NCBI GenBank assembly: GCA_005843825.1
Contig: SZXX01000030.1
Span: forward strand, 46,917-110,916
Direction: 5' to 3'
Source: Chlorobium sp.
GTDB lineage: Bacteria > Bacteroidota > Chlorobiia > Chlorobiales > Chlorobiaceae
DNA: 64,000 nucleotides
In this document: positions 10,144-19,872 of the stretch, one piece after another
Numbering within the stretch: position 1 is the first letter of the stretch
Layout: every line of letters begins with the position of its first letter
The notes under the pieces: generated by a model
What the model was told of the DNA's origin: nothing
Databases searched by the model: none
What the model saw: the letters and a program-made list of their open reading frames with translations, nothing else
Program-made: the position numbers and the translations under genes

Positions 10144-10923
10144 ATGGGACATGTAATGCCGGCTGTTTTTTTCGGGCATGGGAATCCGATGAATGCGATT
10201 CAGTCGAATGCATTTACTGAGGGGTGGCGAAGGTTTGGGCAAAGCATACCCCGACCTTCGGCAATTCTTGCCATATCTGCTCACTGGTACGGACCTGACC
10301 TGGCGGTTTCAGGAAGCGTTTCTCCCGAAACCATCCATGATTTTTACGGATTTCCCAGAGAACTGTTTGAGGTGAGCTGGCCGGCCCCAGGGAGTCCTGA
10401 ACTTGCGGAGCGTGTGCGGAAGATCCTTTTGCCGAATGATGTGCGTTTTGATGCTCACCGGGGTCTTGACCATGGCGTGTGGGCAGTGCTGTGCCATCTC
10501 TATCCGGATGCAGATATTCCGGTTGTTCAGCTCAGCATTGATAACAGAAAGGCTCCAGAGTTTCATTATGAGATCGGCAGGCTTCTTCAACCGCTTCGGG
10601 ACGAGGGGGTGCTGATTGTCGGAAGCGGCAATATTGTTCACAACCTTCGTGCTTATGATTGGGAAAATGAGCAAACTGCAGCTTTCGACTGGGCTGTTCG
10701 GTTTGAAGATGCGACCAGAAAACTCATGCTTGAAGGGAAAGATCGTGAAGTTGCTGATTACTCTTTTCAGGGAGAGGATGCAAGGCTTTCGGTGCCATCT
10801 CCTGACCATTTTCTGCCTCTGCTCTATGTGCTTGGCTTACGCAGAGAGCATGAACAGGTGAGCTTTCCAGTTGAGGGGATCGTGGGAGGGTCGCTTTCCA
10901 TGCTGTCGGTCAGAGTAGGATAG
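10144..10923 (+). CDS. Class III extradiol (4,5-DOPA dioxygenase/LigB-type) family dioxygenase
   Basis: PAVFFGHGNPMNAI, ILAISAHWYG, GLDHGVWAVLCHLYPDADIPVVQLS and GSGNIVHNLR motifs of the YgiD/DODA family. Confidence 0.92.
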   Translation: MGHVMPAVFFGHGNPMNAIQSNAFTEGWRRFGQSIPRPSAILAISAHWYGPDLAVSGSVSPETIHDFYGFPRELFEVSWPAPGSPELAERVRKILLPNDVRFDAHRGLDHGVWAVLCHLYPDADIPVVQLSIDNRKAPEFHYEIGRLLQPLRDEGVLIVGSGNIVHNLRAYDWENEQTAAFDWAVRFEDATRKLMLEGKDREVADYSFQGEDARLSVPSPDHFLPLLYVLGLRREHEQVSFPVEGIVGGSLSMLSVRVG

Positions 10924-10929
10924 TGAAAT

Positions 10930-11040
10930 CAGTTGGCAGTAGGCAGGGAATCTTAGGAATAGGGAATGGGACTTATAGGCCCTATAGGACGTATAAAAGA
11001 CGGTGTGATAGGGACTGGGGATAGTTGGCAGTTGGCGGGA
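10930..11040. repeat. Composite intergenic repeat (GTTGGCAGT units flanking GGGACTTATAGGCCCTATAGGACGTATA)
   Basis: The ACTTATAGG/CCTATAGGACGTATA segment recurs in inverted form near 61581-61617; GTTGGCAGT units recur upstream at 10029-10104. Confidence 0.6.
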
Positions 11041-11047
11041 AAAGATG

Positions 11048-11083
11048 GCTCCCTCCTTTGTCTGCATGACAGAGGAAGGGAGC
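11048..11083. repeat. Palindromic intergenic repeat GCTCCCTCCTTTGTC...GACAGAGGAAGGGAGC
   Basis: Long imperfect inverted repeat of the same style as 2532-2572, between convergent genes. Confidence 0.6.
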
Positions 11084-11109
11084 GTCGCAATGACCCAAAT
11101 AGGGGAAAA

Positions 11110-11760
11110 TCAGGACGGTTCGGTCAGGTCGGTTGTGGCGTCAGGCTTGGCTGAGGGATTTGGCAGCTTTTCTGAAGGGACGTTGAGCAGACGAACGGCT
11201 CCGGCAAAGCGCTTGTCGAAGTAACTTTGTTTCAATCTATCTTCGGTGATGCCTTTTGAGAGTGAGGAGTGGATAAAGGTGTCGTTGCCGATAAATATCC
11301 CCACATGATTGATTTGGTGGCCATGTGTCTGGAAAAATACGAGATCGCCTGGTTGGAGGTCATTTTTTCCGACCTTGTTGCCGATAGCAGACATCTCTCT
11401 TGAAGAACGGGGGAGCTGCATGTTAAATGCCTTGTCGTACATGAAGCGGACAAAACCTGAGCAGTCAAATCCCTTGGCTGTTTCTCCACCGAAACGGTAC
11501 CGGGTTCCAAAATAGTGGGTGACATCGCTGAAGAACGATCCCATATGACCAAAGCTTTGATGGGCGTGTTCAGAACCTTTTGTTGTCAGTTGCTCCTTTA
11601 CTACTGCATCTGCAGTGGAGTCACAAAGAGCTGTTGAGGGGTGTGCAAATTGAAGTGATGATACTGTAAGGCAGAGAGCAATAAAACGAAATGGTTTGAA
11701 TCTATTTTTCAGCGCAATATTTATACGCAGTGGCTGTTCGAAAGTGTGCTGTAAAGGCAT
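11110..11760 (-). CDS. NlpC/P60-family peptidoglycan endopeptidase
   Basis: YRFGGETAKGFDCSGFVRFMYDKAFNMQLPRSSREMSAIGNKVGKNDLQPGDLVFFQTHGHQINHVGIFIGNDTFIHSS (Cys-His catalytic signature). Confidence 0.93.
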   Translation of the reverse strand: MPLQHTFEQPLRINIALKNRFKPFRFIALCLTVSSLQFAHPSTALCDSTADAVVKEQLTTKGSEHAHQSFGHMGSFFSDVTHYFGTRYRFGGETAKGFDCSGFVRFMYDKAFNMQLPRSSREMSAIGNKVGKNDLQPGDLVFFQTHGHQINHVGIFIGNDTFIHSSLSKGITEDRLKQSYFDKRFAGAVRLLNVPSEKLPNPSAKPDATTDLTEPS

Positions 11761-11988
11761 AGGCGCTGTGTTTAAAGGGGGTTCAGGGCGTCGAACTGCC
11801 GGAAAAAATTTATCTTAAAAGTATAAGAACATATCGGGATATATCCCAATGTTTTTACGGATAATAATGAGTTTTTCCTTTTATATCAGCAATGCTTTTC
11901 AAGATGAACCGTAAGATAGTTACTTTCAAACGGTAGGGAGGGAAGTTGCGTCATATATTTTTTGTTTCACCTTTAAACTCATTCTCTG

Positions 11989-12681
11989 ATGACCGGATTT
12001 GATGCCCTCAACGAACCTCTTGGCGTTGAGGAGATGCTTGTTCTTGAAGCGTTTCTGATATCAGAACGATCTTCCGGCAACGCCATGTCGATTGATGCTC
12101 TCGATGGATTCTTTGCAGCTCTTGTTATCGGGCCGGCGACGGTTTTGCCAAGTGAGTGGATTCCGTTTGTGCTTGGAGCAGAAATGGAAGGGGAATTTTT
12201 GTCGATTGATGAGGCTCAGAATATCATGCAGCTGCTTTTGCGCTATATGAATTCGATTGCAGCTGCTTTTCAGGGTGATGCGGAGGAGTTTGTTCCAATT
12301 TTTGAATGTTGCGAGTTTGAAACCACGGAGGACGAAGATTCAGCAGCTACCTCCTGGGCTCTTGGATTTATTATGGGTATGGAGCTGCGGTTTGATGAGT
12401 GGAAGCCGATCTTTGATGTGGAGGAAGAAGATAGTGAAGATGATGACTTGATTCTTGCCCCGATTCTTCTTCTTGCCGGTCAGGAGAATGAGGCTCATGA
12501 ACTGACGGCTAAAGACAGGAATTTACTTAAAGAGCTTGTGGGCGAAAGCGTTATGAACATTTTCAGATTCTGGCTGCCGTATCGTGAACAGGCTTTACAA
12601 GCGCTTCAATCCAATGAAAAAAAGCCTGGAATCATTCCTTTTGACGAGAATCCATCTCTTTCCGGCCCTGACAGTCAGTAA
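11989..12681 (+). CDS. UPF0149/YecA-family protein
   Basis: Pattern MSIDALDGFFAALVIGPATVLPSEWIPFVLG...WALGFIMGMEL...W.P. Confidence 0.85.
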   Translation: MTGFDALNEPLGVEEMLVLEAFLISERSSGNAMSIDALDGFFAALVIGPATVLPSEWIPFVLGAEMEGEFLSIDEAQNIMQLLLRYMNSIAAAFQGDAEEFVPIFECCEFETTEDEDSAATSWALGFIMGMELRFDEWKPIFDVEEEDSEDDDLILAPILLLAGQENEAHELTAKDRNLLKELVGESVMNIFRFWLPYREQALQALQSNEKKPGIIPFDENPSLSGPDSQ

Positions 12682-12700
12682 AAAACAGCCCTTTTTCTCT

Positions 12701-13348
12701 ATGATTCGCCTTCTTGTTGTTTTCTTTGTGCTTGTTATTGCGCTCCCTCTTAACGCGGAAGAAAACAAGGACTTTGTTGATATTTCAGAGCTGGACGGTT
12801 CTCTTATGCTGGATATCCGCTATGCTACCAGCAGGAATTTTACCGGAAAGGTCATGTATCCTGTTGCGCGCTGTCTGTTGAGGCGAGATGCTGCGCTAAG
12901 GTTGATCAGGGTTGAGCAGAAATTAAGAACACAGGGTTACCGTTTAATTATTTTCGATGGCTATCGTCCGCTTTCGGTGCAGAAGAAGTTCTGGAATATT
13001 CTTCCGGATGAGCGCTATGTAGCTGATCCTGCAAAGGGATCGAGGCATAATCGAGGAGCTGCGGTCGATGTAAGTCTCGGTGATCTTGCAGGTAATCCTC
13101 TTGCCATGCCTTCGGACTATGACGATTTTTCAGAGAAAGCCCATCGTGATTATGCCGGCGCATCTCTTGAAGCGAAGAAAAACTGTGCACTCCTTGAAGC
13201 TGCCATGAGTGAAGAGGGATTTGATCCCTTTCCCACAGAGTGGTGGCATTTTGATGCTCCGGGATGGGAGCGGTATCCTGTTTCAGATTTTTCTCTCGAG
13301 GAGTTTAAAGGAGTGAATGCTGAGGTGTCGCCAAAGGGAAATGATTGA
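12701..13348 (+). CDS. D-alanyl-D-alanine dipeptidase (VanX/DdpX-like, M15), exported
   Basis: Signal peptide MIRLLVVFFVLVIALPLNAEE; IRYATSRNFTGKVMYP, IFDGYRPLSVQKKFW, SRHNRGAAVDVSL and EWWHFD motifs. Listed ORF start at 12584 overlaps the upstream gene; 12701 preferred. Confidence 0.92.
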   Translation: MIRLLVVFFVLVIALPLNAEENKDFVDISELDGSLMLDIRYATSRNFTGKVMYPVARCLLRRDAALRLIRVEQKLRTQGYRLIIFDGYRPLSVQKKFWNILPDERYVADPAKGSRHNRGAAVDVSLGDLAGNPLAMPSDYDDFSEKAHRDYAGASLEAKKNCALLEAAMSEEGFDPFPTEWWHFDAPGWERYPVSDFSLEEFKGVNAEVSPKGND

Positions 13349-13378
13349 AGGTGAAGAACGTATGGAACTAATGAGAGT

Positions 13379-14182
13379 ATGACGGATCGTTCTCTGGGAG
13401 TTGTGATAACCGGCGGGAGTGCCGGACTTGGATATGCTCTTGCTTCAGCCTTCCTTGCCGCTCGGGATCGTGTAGTTATTTGCGGTCGCAACCATGAGCG
13501 GCTGAAGGGGGCGTTACATTCGCTCAGTGAGGCATTTCCAGAGGGAGAGGTTTATGGTATACGGTGTGATGTTGGTAAAGCGAAGGATGTAGAGAAGCTT
13601 GCCGGGTTTGCCGCCGACCGGCTAGGGAGGGTTGACCGATGGATTAATAATGCCGGTACAGCGGGTCAATTGAAGCGTCCGTTATGGATGCTCCGGCCGG
13701 ATGATATCCTTGAGACCTGTACAACCAATCTTTCAGGCTCACTATTGCTGTGTGCTGAAGCTGTCCGGCTTATGGACACCCAGCCACCCTCACCGGAAGC
13801 GATCTACCATATCTTTAATATGGGTTTTTCCTTTTCTGGTGCGGCTTTTTCGCGTTCAGCAGTGCCTCATAAGGCATCAAAAAGGGGAGTGGCTGAGTTG
13901 ACTCATTTTCTTTCCCGTGAGTTGCGGGCGGCAGGAAAAACCAGCATCGGAGTGCATGAGTTGAGTCCTGGTCTTGTGTTGACCGGGCTGCTCCTGAAGG
14001 ACGCTTCGCCGGAAGCGATAAGGCTGTTCAGGGTAATTGCAGAGCGACCTGAACATGTAGCGACTCGACTTGTACCGAAAATCCGATCGATTACCGGCTC
14101 TAATCGCCATATCAGGTATCAGCCTTTTGTGGTGACGCTTTTGCGGGTGATAAAGGCAATCCCTGGGATTACAGGAAAATAA
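13379..14182 (+). CDS. Short-chain dehydrogenase/reductase resembling NYC1/NOL-type chlorophyll(ide) b reductases
   Basis: VITGGSAGLGYALA Rossmann motif, WINNAGT; HELSPGLVLTGLLL...AERPEHVATRLVPKIRSI resembles the NOL C-terminal region from memory. Confidence 0.8.
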   Translation: MTDRSLGVVITGGSAGLGYALASAFLAARDRVVICGRNHERLKGALHSLSEAFPEGEVYGIRCDVGKAKDVEKLAGFAADRLGRVDRWINNAGTAGQLKRPLWMLRPDDILETCTTNLSGSLLLCAEAVRLMDTQPPSPEAIYHIFNMGFSFSGAAFSRSAVPHKASKRGVAELTHFLSRELRAAGKTSIGVHELSPGLVLTGLLLKDASPEAIRLFRVIAERPEHVATRLVPKIRSITGSNRHIRYQPFVVTLLRVIKAIPGITGK

Positions 14183-14189
14183 GAGAGTG

Positions 14190-14939
14190 TTATTCTGGGG
14201 TATCGAGCTCTGAACTCAACTCTTTCCAGAGGCTGCTGTATGCCTTTGCTGCAGTGGAGTTTGGCAGAACTGCATTGAGCGGAGCACGATAGATGCCCAT
14301 TTTTTCAACTTCAGAATTGTAGGGAATAGTCTGGGAGAGAAATCCCGGGGTGTTTCGGAATTCATGAATGATATCGTGATGCATTTTCTTTCTTTTTTCT
14401 ACCATGGTGAAAAATGCACGGATTTTTGAGCTGTCAAGATTGTTGTTTTCAAAAAATTCTTTCAGCTGAACGTAGGTGCGTATTGAAAGCGTTGTCGGAA
14501 TCATGGGCACGAGGATAATATCGGAGGCGGCAAAAACACTCTCGGAGAGAAGGGTAAGGTTTGGTGGGCAGTCAAAAAAAACAAAGCGGTAATCTTCGCT
14601 CAGTTCCTCAAGGTTTTTCTTGAGTTTTTTTCTCGGCTTTTTCTCATCGGAAAGTTCAATATCAAGGTTCCGGTATGAAAAGTCTGAAGGCAGCAGGTCG
14701 AGGTTTTCAAAGTCGGTTGCCTTGATATTGTTATGGATTTTTTTGCTGCCTTTGAGAAATTTGTCGCTGTTGAACTTTTTCGATGCGGTAATCCTGAAAT
14801 AGAAGGAACTTGCTCCCTGCGGATCGAGATCGCAGATCAGCGTCGGTGGGGAGCAGAGGGCTGAGAGATAAGAGAGGTTGACTGCTGTAGCGGTTTTTCC
14901 GACTCCTCCTTTGATGCTGTAGAGTGCTATTGTTTTCAT
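14190..14939 (-). CDS. ParA/Soj-family ATPase (orphan)
   Basis: [16 protein letters not shown] deviant Walker [50 protein letters not shown]. Confidence 0.92.
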   Translation of the reverse strand: MKTIALYSIKGGVGKTATAVNLSYLSALCSPPTLICDLDPQGASSFYFRITASKKFNSDKFLKGSKKIHNNIKATDFENLDLLPSDFSYRNLDIELSDEKKPRKKLKKNLEELSEDYRFVFFDCPPNLTLLSESVFAASDIILVPMIPTTLSIRTYVQLKEFFENNNLDSSKIRAFFTMVEKRKKMHHDIIHEFRNTPGFLSQTIPYNSEVEKMGIYRAPLNAVLPNSTAAKAYSSLWKELSSELDTPE

Positions 14940-15175
14940 TGTCAGGGAATTGCTCGTTGGAAGATCTTAAGAGAGGTGAGATTTCTCTTTGACTAATATA
15001 GGAAGATATGATCTAAATGAAGGGGTTTGCCGAGCCCTTTGGCTATGAGATGGTGCTTTTAAATAGAGAGAGTTTTTCATAAATTACGAGACTGTATAAT
15101 TTACTAAGAGTCTATAAAAGGTTGGCTCAATCAAACTCAACAACCGGTTCTCAACAACCTGTTTCCAACAACCTG

Positions 15176-16219
15176 ATGAAGCATCCAGTCTCTTTTCTTC
15201 TTTTGTTGTTATTCCTTTTTGTCGGCTGTTCCGGAAAATCCGTTGAAAACAGAGGTAAAGAGGACTCTGTGAAGAGCAAATTAAAGATTGGTCTGGTTTT
15301 TGACGTTGGTGGAAGAGGTGATAAATCATTTAATGATTCGGCTTATAACGGCCTGGAAATTGCAAAGCAAAAGCATGGGGTATCTTTTATTTACCTTGAG
15401 CCGCAGGGGGAGGGAGCTGATCGTGAAGCAGCCTTGCGCCAGATGGCAACAGACCCTGATGTTGGATTGATTATCGGTGTCGGTATGCTCTTCAGTGAGG
15501 ATATTACTGCAATTGCTTCTGAATTCCCTGACAAGAAATTTGCATGCATCGACTACATCAGTAAACCTGGAACCCGTGTCCCTGACAATCTTCAGGGAAT
15601 TGTTTTTGAAGAGAAAAAAGGTTCTTACCTGGCCGGCGCTCTTGCCGGGCTTGTTACCAAAACAAAAACAGTCGGGTTTATCGGCGGGATGGAATCGAAT
15701 ATCATCAAAAAGTTTGAGACAGGTTTTATTGATGGAGTCCACGCAGTCAACCCCGGTGCCAGAGTGATTTCCGGTTATGTAGGCATGACTGGAGCTGCGT
15801 TTGCAAATCCTGCTAAAGGCAAGGAGCTTGCGCTTGGCCAGTATGGAAGGGGAGCCGACATCATCTATGAGGCGGCAGGGGCTACCGGGCTTGGAGTCAT
15901 TGAGGCTGCCAGAGTCAGCAAAGGTCTTGTTATCTGCACTGATCGTGACCAGGAATCAGAAGCTCCCGGATTTGTATTGTCAAGTATGACAAAAGCGGTT
16001 GACCGGGCAGTTTTGAAAACTGTGGAGAATGTTCTGGATGGAAGCTTTAAGGGTGGACGCGCTTCAGTATTTGGTTTGGCCGATCGTTACACGGATTATG
16101 TTTACAACAATAAAAATGCATCGCTGATCGGTACTGAAAATCATGAAAAGGTTGAGGATATTCGCAAAAAAATCGTTGAAGGGAAAATTGTTGTCAATGA
16201 GACCGCCGTTGGACAATAA
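15176..16219 (+). CDS. BMP-family (Med/PnrA-like) ABC transporter substrate-binding lipoprotein
   Basis: Lipobox LFVGCSG; KIGLVFDVGGRGDKSFNDSAYNGLE; GSYLAGALAGLVTKTKTVGFIGGM; ADIIYEAAGATGLGVIEAA. Start MKHPVSF at 15176 preferred over 15122. Confidence 0.92.
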   Translation: MKHPVSFLLLLLFLFVGCSGKSVENRGKEDSVKSKLKIGLVFDVGGRGDKSFNDSAYNGLEIAKQKHGVSFIYLEPQGEGADREAALRQMATDPDVGLIIGVGMLFSEDITAIASEFPDKKFACIDYISKPGTRVPDNLQGIVFEEKKGSYLAGALAGLVTKTKTVGFIGGMESNIIKKFETGFIDGVHAVNPGARVISGYVGMTGAAFANPAKGKELALGQYGRGADIIYEAAGATGLGVIEAARVSKGLVICTDRDQESEAPGFVLSSMTKAVDRAVLKTVENVLDGSFKGGRASVFGLADRYTDYVYNNKNASLIGTENHEKVEDIRKKIVEGKIVVNETAVGQ

Positions 16220-16293
16220 TGGTTGCATTACCTATCGCACAGTGATTGCTGTGAATGGTCTTGCGGTGAGCGGAAAATTGAAGGGATTGTTAA

Positions 16294-17310
16294 TTGACTG
16301 AAGGTAGATTACTGGTGAATAAAAAAATACTTGTAACCGGCGCAACCGGTTTTATTGGTTCGGCTCTTGTGAAAAAACTCGCTCTTACTTCTAATGAAGT
16401 TTCGATTATTGTCCGCACAAGTTCCGATTTGACCTCTCTTGAGGATGTTCTGGACAAGGTCAAGCTTGTCTATGGTGACATTACTGACAGAGCCTCCCTT
16501 GATTCTGCCCTGCAGGGTATTGATTATGTCTATCACTCTGCCGGTCTTACCTATATGGGTGATAAAAAAAATGAGCTTCTCTACAAAATCAATGTTGACG
16601 GAACTCGCAATGTTTTACAAGCTTCTCTTGCTGCAGGCGTCAAGAGGGTTGTGCATGTCAGCTCGATAACTGCAGTTGGAATTGCCTTCGACAAAAAGCC
16701 GCTTAATGAATCTTCTGAATGGAATTTCAAGGCCATAAGCCTTGAATATGCAAGGACAAAACATATGTCCGAAATTGAAGTTGCTGAAGCTGTAAAAAAA
16801 GGACTTGACTGTGTTATCGTCAATCCTGCATTTGTTTTTGGCGCTGGTGATATCAATTTCAACGCTGGACGGATCATCAAGGATATTTACAATAGAAAGC
16901 TTCCGTTTTATCCGTTAGGAGGTGTCTGTGTTGTCGATGTTGAGAACGTAGCCGACACCATCATTACCGCTATGGAGATAGGGAAAACGGGGGAGCGTTA
17001 TATCATCGGCGGTGAAAATGTGTCGTACAAGCAGCTTGCCGATACGATTTCACGGATAACAGGCGCACCGAAAATTCTTTTTCCCCTCCCTTTCTGGATG
17101 GCAAGAATACTTAGGGCAATCCTTGACAGGTACAAGAACAAGAACCGTGTCTCGAAACTCTTCAACCTTTCAATGTTCAGGGTTGCCTCAGAGTTTCTCT
17201 ATTATGATTCAACAAAGGCGGTGCGTGAATTGCATATGCGGGTTGAACCCCATGAAAAGAGCATAATTAATGCCTACGAGTGGTATCGCGAACGAGACAT
17301 GCTTAACTAG
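16294..17310 (+). CDS. NAD(P)-dependent epimerase/dehydratase (extended SDR)
   Basis: KILVTGATGFIGSALVKKL; VDGTRNVLQASLAAGVKRVVHVSS; LEYARTKHMSE. Confidence 0.9.
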   Translation: MTEGRLLVNKKILVTGATGFIGSALVKKLALTSNEVSIIVRTSSDLTSLEDVLDKVKLVYGDITDRASLDSALQGIDYVYHSAGLTYMGDKKNELLYKINVDGTRNVLQASLAAGVKRVVHVSSITAVGIAFDKKPLNESSEWNFKAISLEYARTKHMSEIEVAEAVKKGLDCVIVNPAFVFGAGDINFNAGRIIKDIYNRKLPFYPLGGVCVVDVENVADTIITAMEIGKTGERYIIGGENVSYKQLADTISRITGAPKILFPLPFWMARILRAILDRYKNKNRVSKLFNLSMFRVASEFLYYDSTKAVRELHMRVEPHEKSIINAYEWYRERDMLN

Positions 17311-17322
17311 ACGCCTGGCAGC

Positions 17323-18129
17323 TCAGACGTTTTTCGATTCAAGTGGTTTCCGGCAGAAGATCAACATTCGTGGTGAATCATTGTTCTCAAAAATGTCGCC
17401 CTGATAGTTGCCGGCTATGCTTTCTACAGAAAATCCCGCCAGCTGCAACAGGGCATAAATCTCTTCTCTGGGGTAGAGCCTTACTGACTCGCTGAAGCTG
17501 AGTCTTTCACCGATTTCTGGCGTAATGGTGATGGTTTTTGTAATCTTATCATCATTAAAGGCCCGCTGTTCAAGGATCGTAAGGTTTCCCGATGTTCGCC
17601 TGGTCTCGGAAACAAGTGTTCTCTTCAGCTGAACAGGATTGATAAGGTCGAGTACGTACCATCCGCCCTGTTTCAGCGCACTGTAAACCTTGCCGAGTAC
17701 CACCCTGTCTTCCTCTTTCACATCAAAATAGCCGAAACTGGTAAAGAGCTGCACGACAAGATCAAAGCGATCAATGTCGGGGATGTGGCGCATGTCGCAG
17801 CAGGTAAGTTCGAGCTGAAGCCGGCAGTTCAAAGCTTCTTTGCGGGCCTCTTCTAGCAGAAACGGCGAAAGGTCATTGCCTGTAACACAGTAACCGAGCC
17901 GGGCAAGTTCGTGGGCATGCCTTCCTGCTCCGCAGGCAATATCGAGTATTGCGATTGTTGCAGGATCTTTACGGTCAAGCCCTGATATGGAGAGAATTGT
18001 GCGAATGCAGCGTGCGGCTTCATCCTGATCGCGGTGGCTGTATACTTCAAGATAGAGAGGGTGGTTAAACCACGATTCAAACCATTGAAGTGACTGGGTG
18101 GCTCCTGAACCATCGGGACTCTCTGCCAT
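17323..18129 (-). CDS. Class I SAM-dependent methyltransferase
   Basis: ILDIACGAGRHAHELARLGYCVTGNDLSPFLLEEARKEA motif I/II. Confidence 0.9.
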   Translation of the reverse strand: MAESPDGSGATQSLQWFESWFNHPLYLEVYSHRDQDEAARCIRTILSISGLDRKDPATIAILDIACGAGRHAHELARLGYCVTGNDLSPFLLEEARKEALNCRLQLELTCCDMRHIPDIDRFDLVVQLFTSFGYFDVKEEDRVVLGKVYSALKQGGWYVLDLINPVQLKRTLVSETRRTSGNLTILEQRAFNDDKITKTITITPEIGERLSFSESVRLYPREEIYALLQLAGFSVESIAGNYQGDIFENNDSPRMLIFCRKPLESKNV

Positions 18130-18211
18130 GTTCTTGTGAGAAAAAGGAGTGATAAAGAAGGGGGGAATTCAGGGCATTGCATAATGCCCTGAAGAAGCAT
18201 CCGTGCGGTAC

Positions 18212-18406
18212 TTATTTCGCGTAATCAGCAATTGCTTTTGCAAGAATAACCTGATCATTTTCGCCGTTTGGAATGCGGACGTTTTTCTCGATGAATTTCC
18301 ATGCATTGGTTTTCTCTGATTTAACAGAAAAGATCACTTTTGCACATTTGAAATCACTGGAACCTGATTTTTTGCCTTTATCTGCAAACGTTTGTTTCTT
18401 TGCCAT
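18212..18406 (-). CDS. Small conserved-looking basic protein of unknown function (64 aa)
   Basis: Intact short ORF starting MAKKQTFADKGKKSGSSDFKCAKVIFSVKSEKTNAWKFIEKNVRIP, no larger overlapping gene. Confidence 0.6.
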   Translation of the reverse strand: MAKKQTFADKGKKSGSSDFKCAKVIFSVKSEKTNAWKFIEKNVRIPNGENDQVILAKAIADYAK

Positions 18407-18522
18407 GACTCGTGAAGTAGTTCTTTTGGTTAAGCCGCAGTACTATTGTTTTGTACTCAAAATGAACATGAAAGTAATAAAAATATATCCGATAACCAAG
18501 AGATCCCATTATGGAATTACTT

Positions 18523-19851
18523 CTAGAGAGAGCCTGATTCATGAAGTTTTCCCTTATGGAAGATTGCATTTGACCTGCCTTTCAGAGATCGGTTGAAAAA
18601 GGGCGTATTTGATGATTTGGATTTCAGGGACTCCGGGGTGACTATCCACCGGGTGTCAGGATTGATGACGGTGAAATTAGCCTGCTCTCCCTTTTTGAAC
18701 AGTATCGGCTTGAGGTTAAGTATTTTTCGCGGGTTGACCGACAGCAGTTCAATAGCCCGGGAGAGGGTAATCACCTTTTTATCCACCAGTTCGGTTATGG
18801 TAAGGGCAAGTGAGGTTTCAAGCCCGATAATGCCGAATGATACCTGATCCAGAGGGCACTCTTTTTCGTGTGATGCATGTGGCGCATGGTCTGTAGCTAT
18901 GGCATCAATGGTCCCGTCACGAAGTCCATCCAGGATGGCATTTCGGTTTTCAACGGAGGAGAGCGGCGGCTTCATGATATAATTACCCTTCCGGTCGGCA
19001 TTGAACAGATCTTCATCACTGAGGGTGAAGTGGTGCGGGGTTACCTCACAGGTAACCTGAAGTCCATCCTTTTTTGCTTTACGGACAAGGTCAAGTGCTG
19101 CTTTTGTGCTGATATGGGCAACATGGTATCGCGGCCTTTTGAGAGGGTCATGCAGCTTGTGCTCTTCGAGGTAGTGCATCAGCAGCAGATCCCGGCTGAG
19201 CGTTATCGCTTCAGAGACATCGGGAATGCCTTTCAGACCGAGTTTGGTCGAAAAGAGCCCTTCATTCATGACGGCTTTTTCAGTAAGCGACTTTTCTTCG
19301 CAGTGCTGAATGATGAGCAGATCAAAGTTTGAGGCATACTCAAAGGCTAAGCGCATGATCTGGCTGTTCTGAATGGCTGAGCCGTCATCCGACACGGCAG
19401 TCACTCCGTAAGAGCGGAACTTTCCAAAGGGGGCAAGGTGTTCGCCTTTGCTGCCTTCTGTCATTGCTCCTATCACTTCGAGATCTACCGGAAGTGTGGC
19501 GGAGTGATGGCGGATATAGGCTACACCAAGGGGGTTATCGATGACCGGTTTGGTATTGGGCATAAGGGCAACACCGGTGAATCCGCCTGCTGCGGCTGCA
19601 TTTGAACCGCTTTCAAGGGTTTCCTTATACTCCTGACCTGGTTCCCTGAAATGGCAGTGCATATCGAAAAGCCCGGGAGCGATTATCTGGCCGTTCAGAT
19701 CAATAATCCGGTCTTCCGGTGAGGCTGTTATAACTTCATTACCGGATACGACCTCTTCGATGATGCCGTCGTCAGCCACTTTTATGGAACCTGCAGTATC
19801 GAGATGTTCAAGAGGATTGAGAAGACGTCCATTCTGAAAGATAAAGCTCAT
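18523..19851 (-). CDS. pyrC: Dihydroorotase
   Basis: DMHCHFREPGQEYKE, GGFTGVALMPNTKPVID, VAHISTKAALDLVR, ATDHAPHA motifs. Confidence 0.95.
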   Translation of the reverse strand: MSFIFQNGRLLNPLEHLDTAGSIKVADDGIIEEVVSGNEVITASPEDRIIDLNGQIIAPGLFDMHCHFREPGQEYKETLESGSNAAAAGGFTGVALMPNTKPVIDNPLGVAYIRHHSATLPVDLEVIGAMTEGSKGEHLAPFGKFRSYGVTAVSDDGSAIQNSQIMRLAFEYASNFDLLIIQHCEEKSLTEKAVMNEGLFSTKLGLKGIPDVSEAITLSRDLLLMHYLEEHKLHDPLKRPRYHVAHISTKAALDLVRKAKKDGLQVTCEVTPHHFTLSDEDLFNADRKGNYIMKPPLSSVENRNAILDGLRDGTIDAIATDHAPHASHEKECPLDQVSFGIIGLETSLALTITELVDKKVITLSRAIELLSVNPRKILNLKPILFKKGEQANFTVINPDTRWIVTPESLKSKSSNTPFFNRSLKGRSNAIFHKGKLHESGSL

Positions 19852-19872
19852 GGTGCTGAAATAATTATAACG

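Noticed and set aside
10309-10809. 166-aa minus-strand ORF
   Set aside because: Antisense to the extradiol dioxygenase-family gene, no domain signature.
18171-18192. Palindrome CAGGGCATTGCATAATGCCCTG as a rho-independent terminator
   Set aside because: Good stem but lacks a clean T tract on the minus strand; not called as a terminator.
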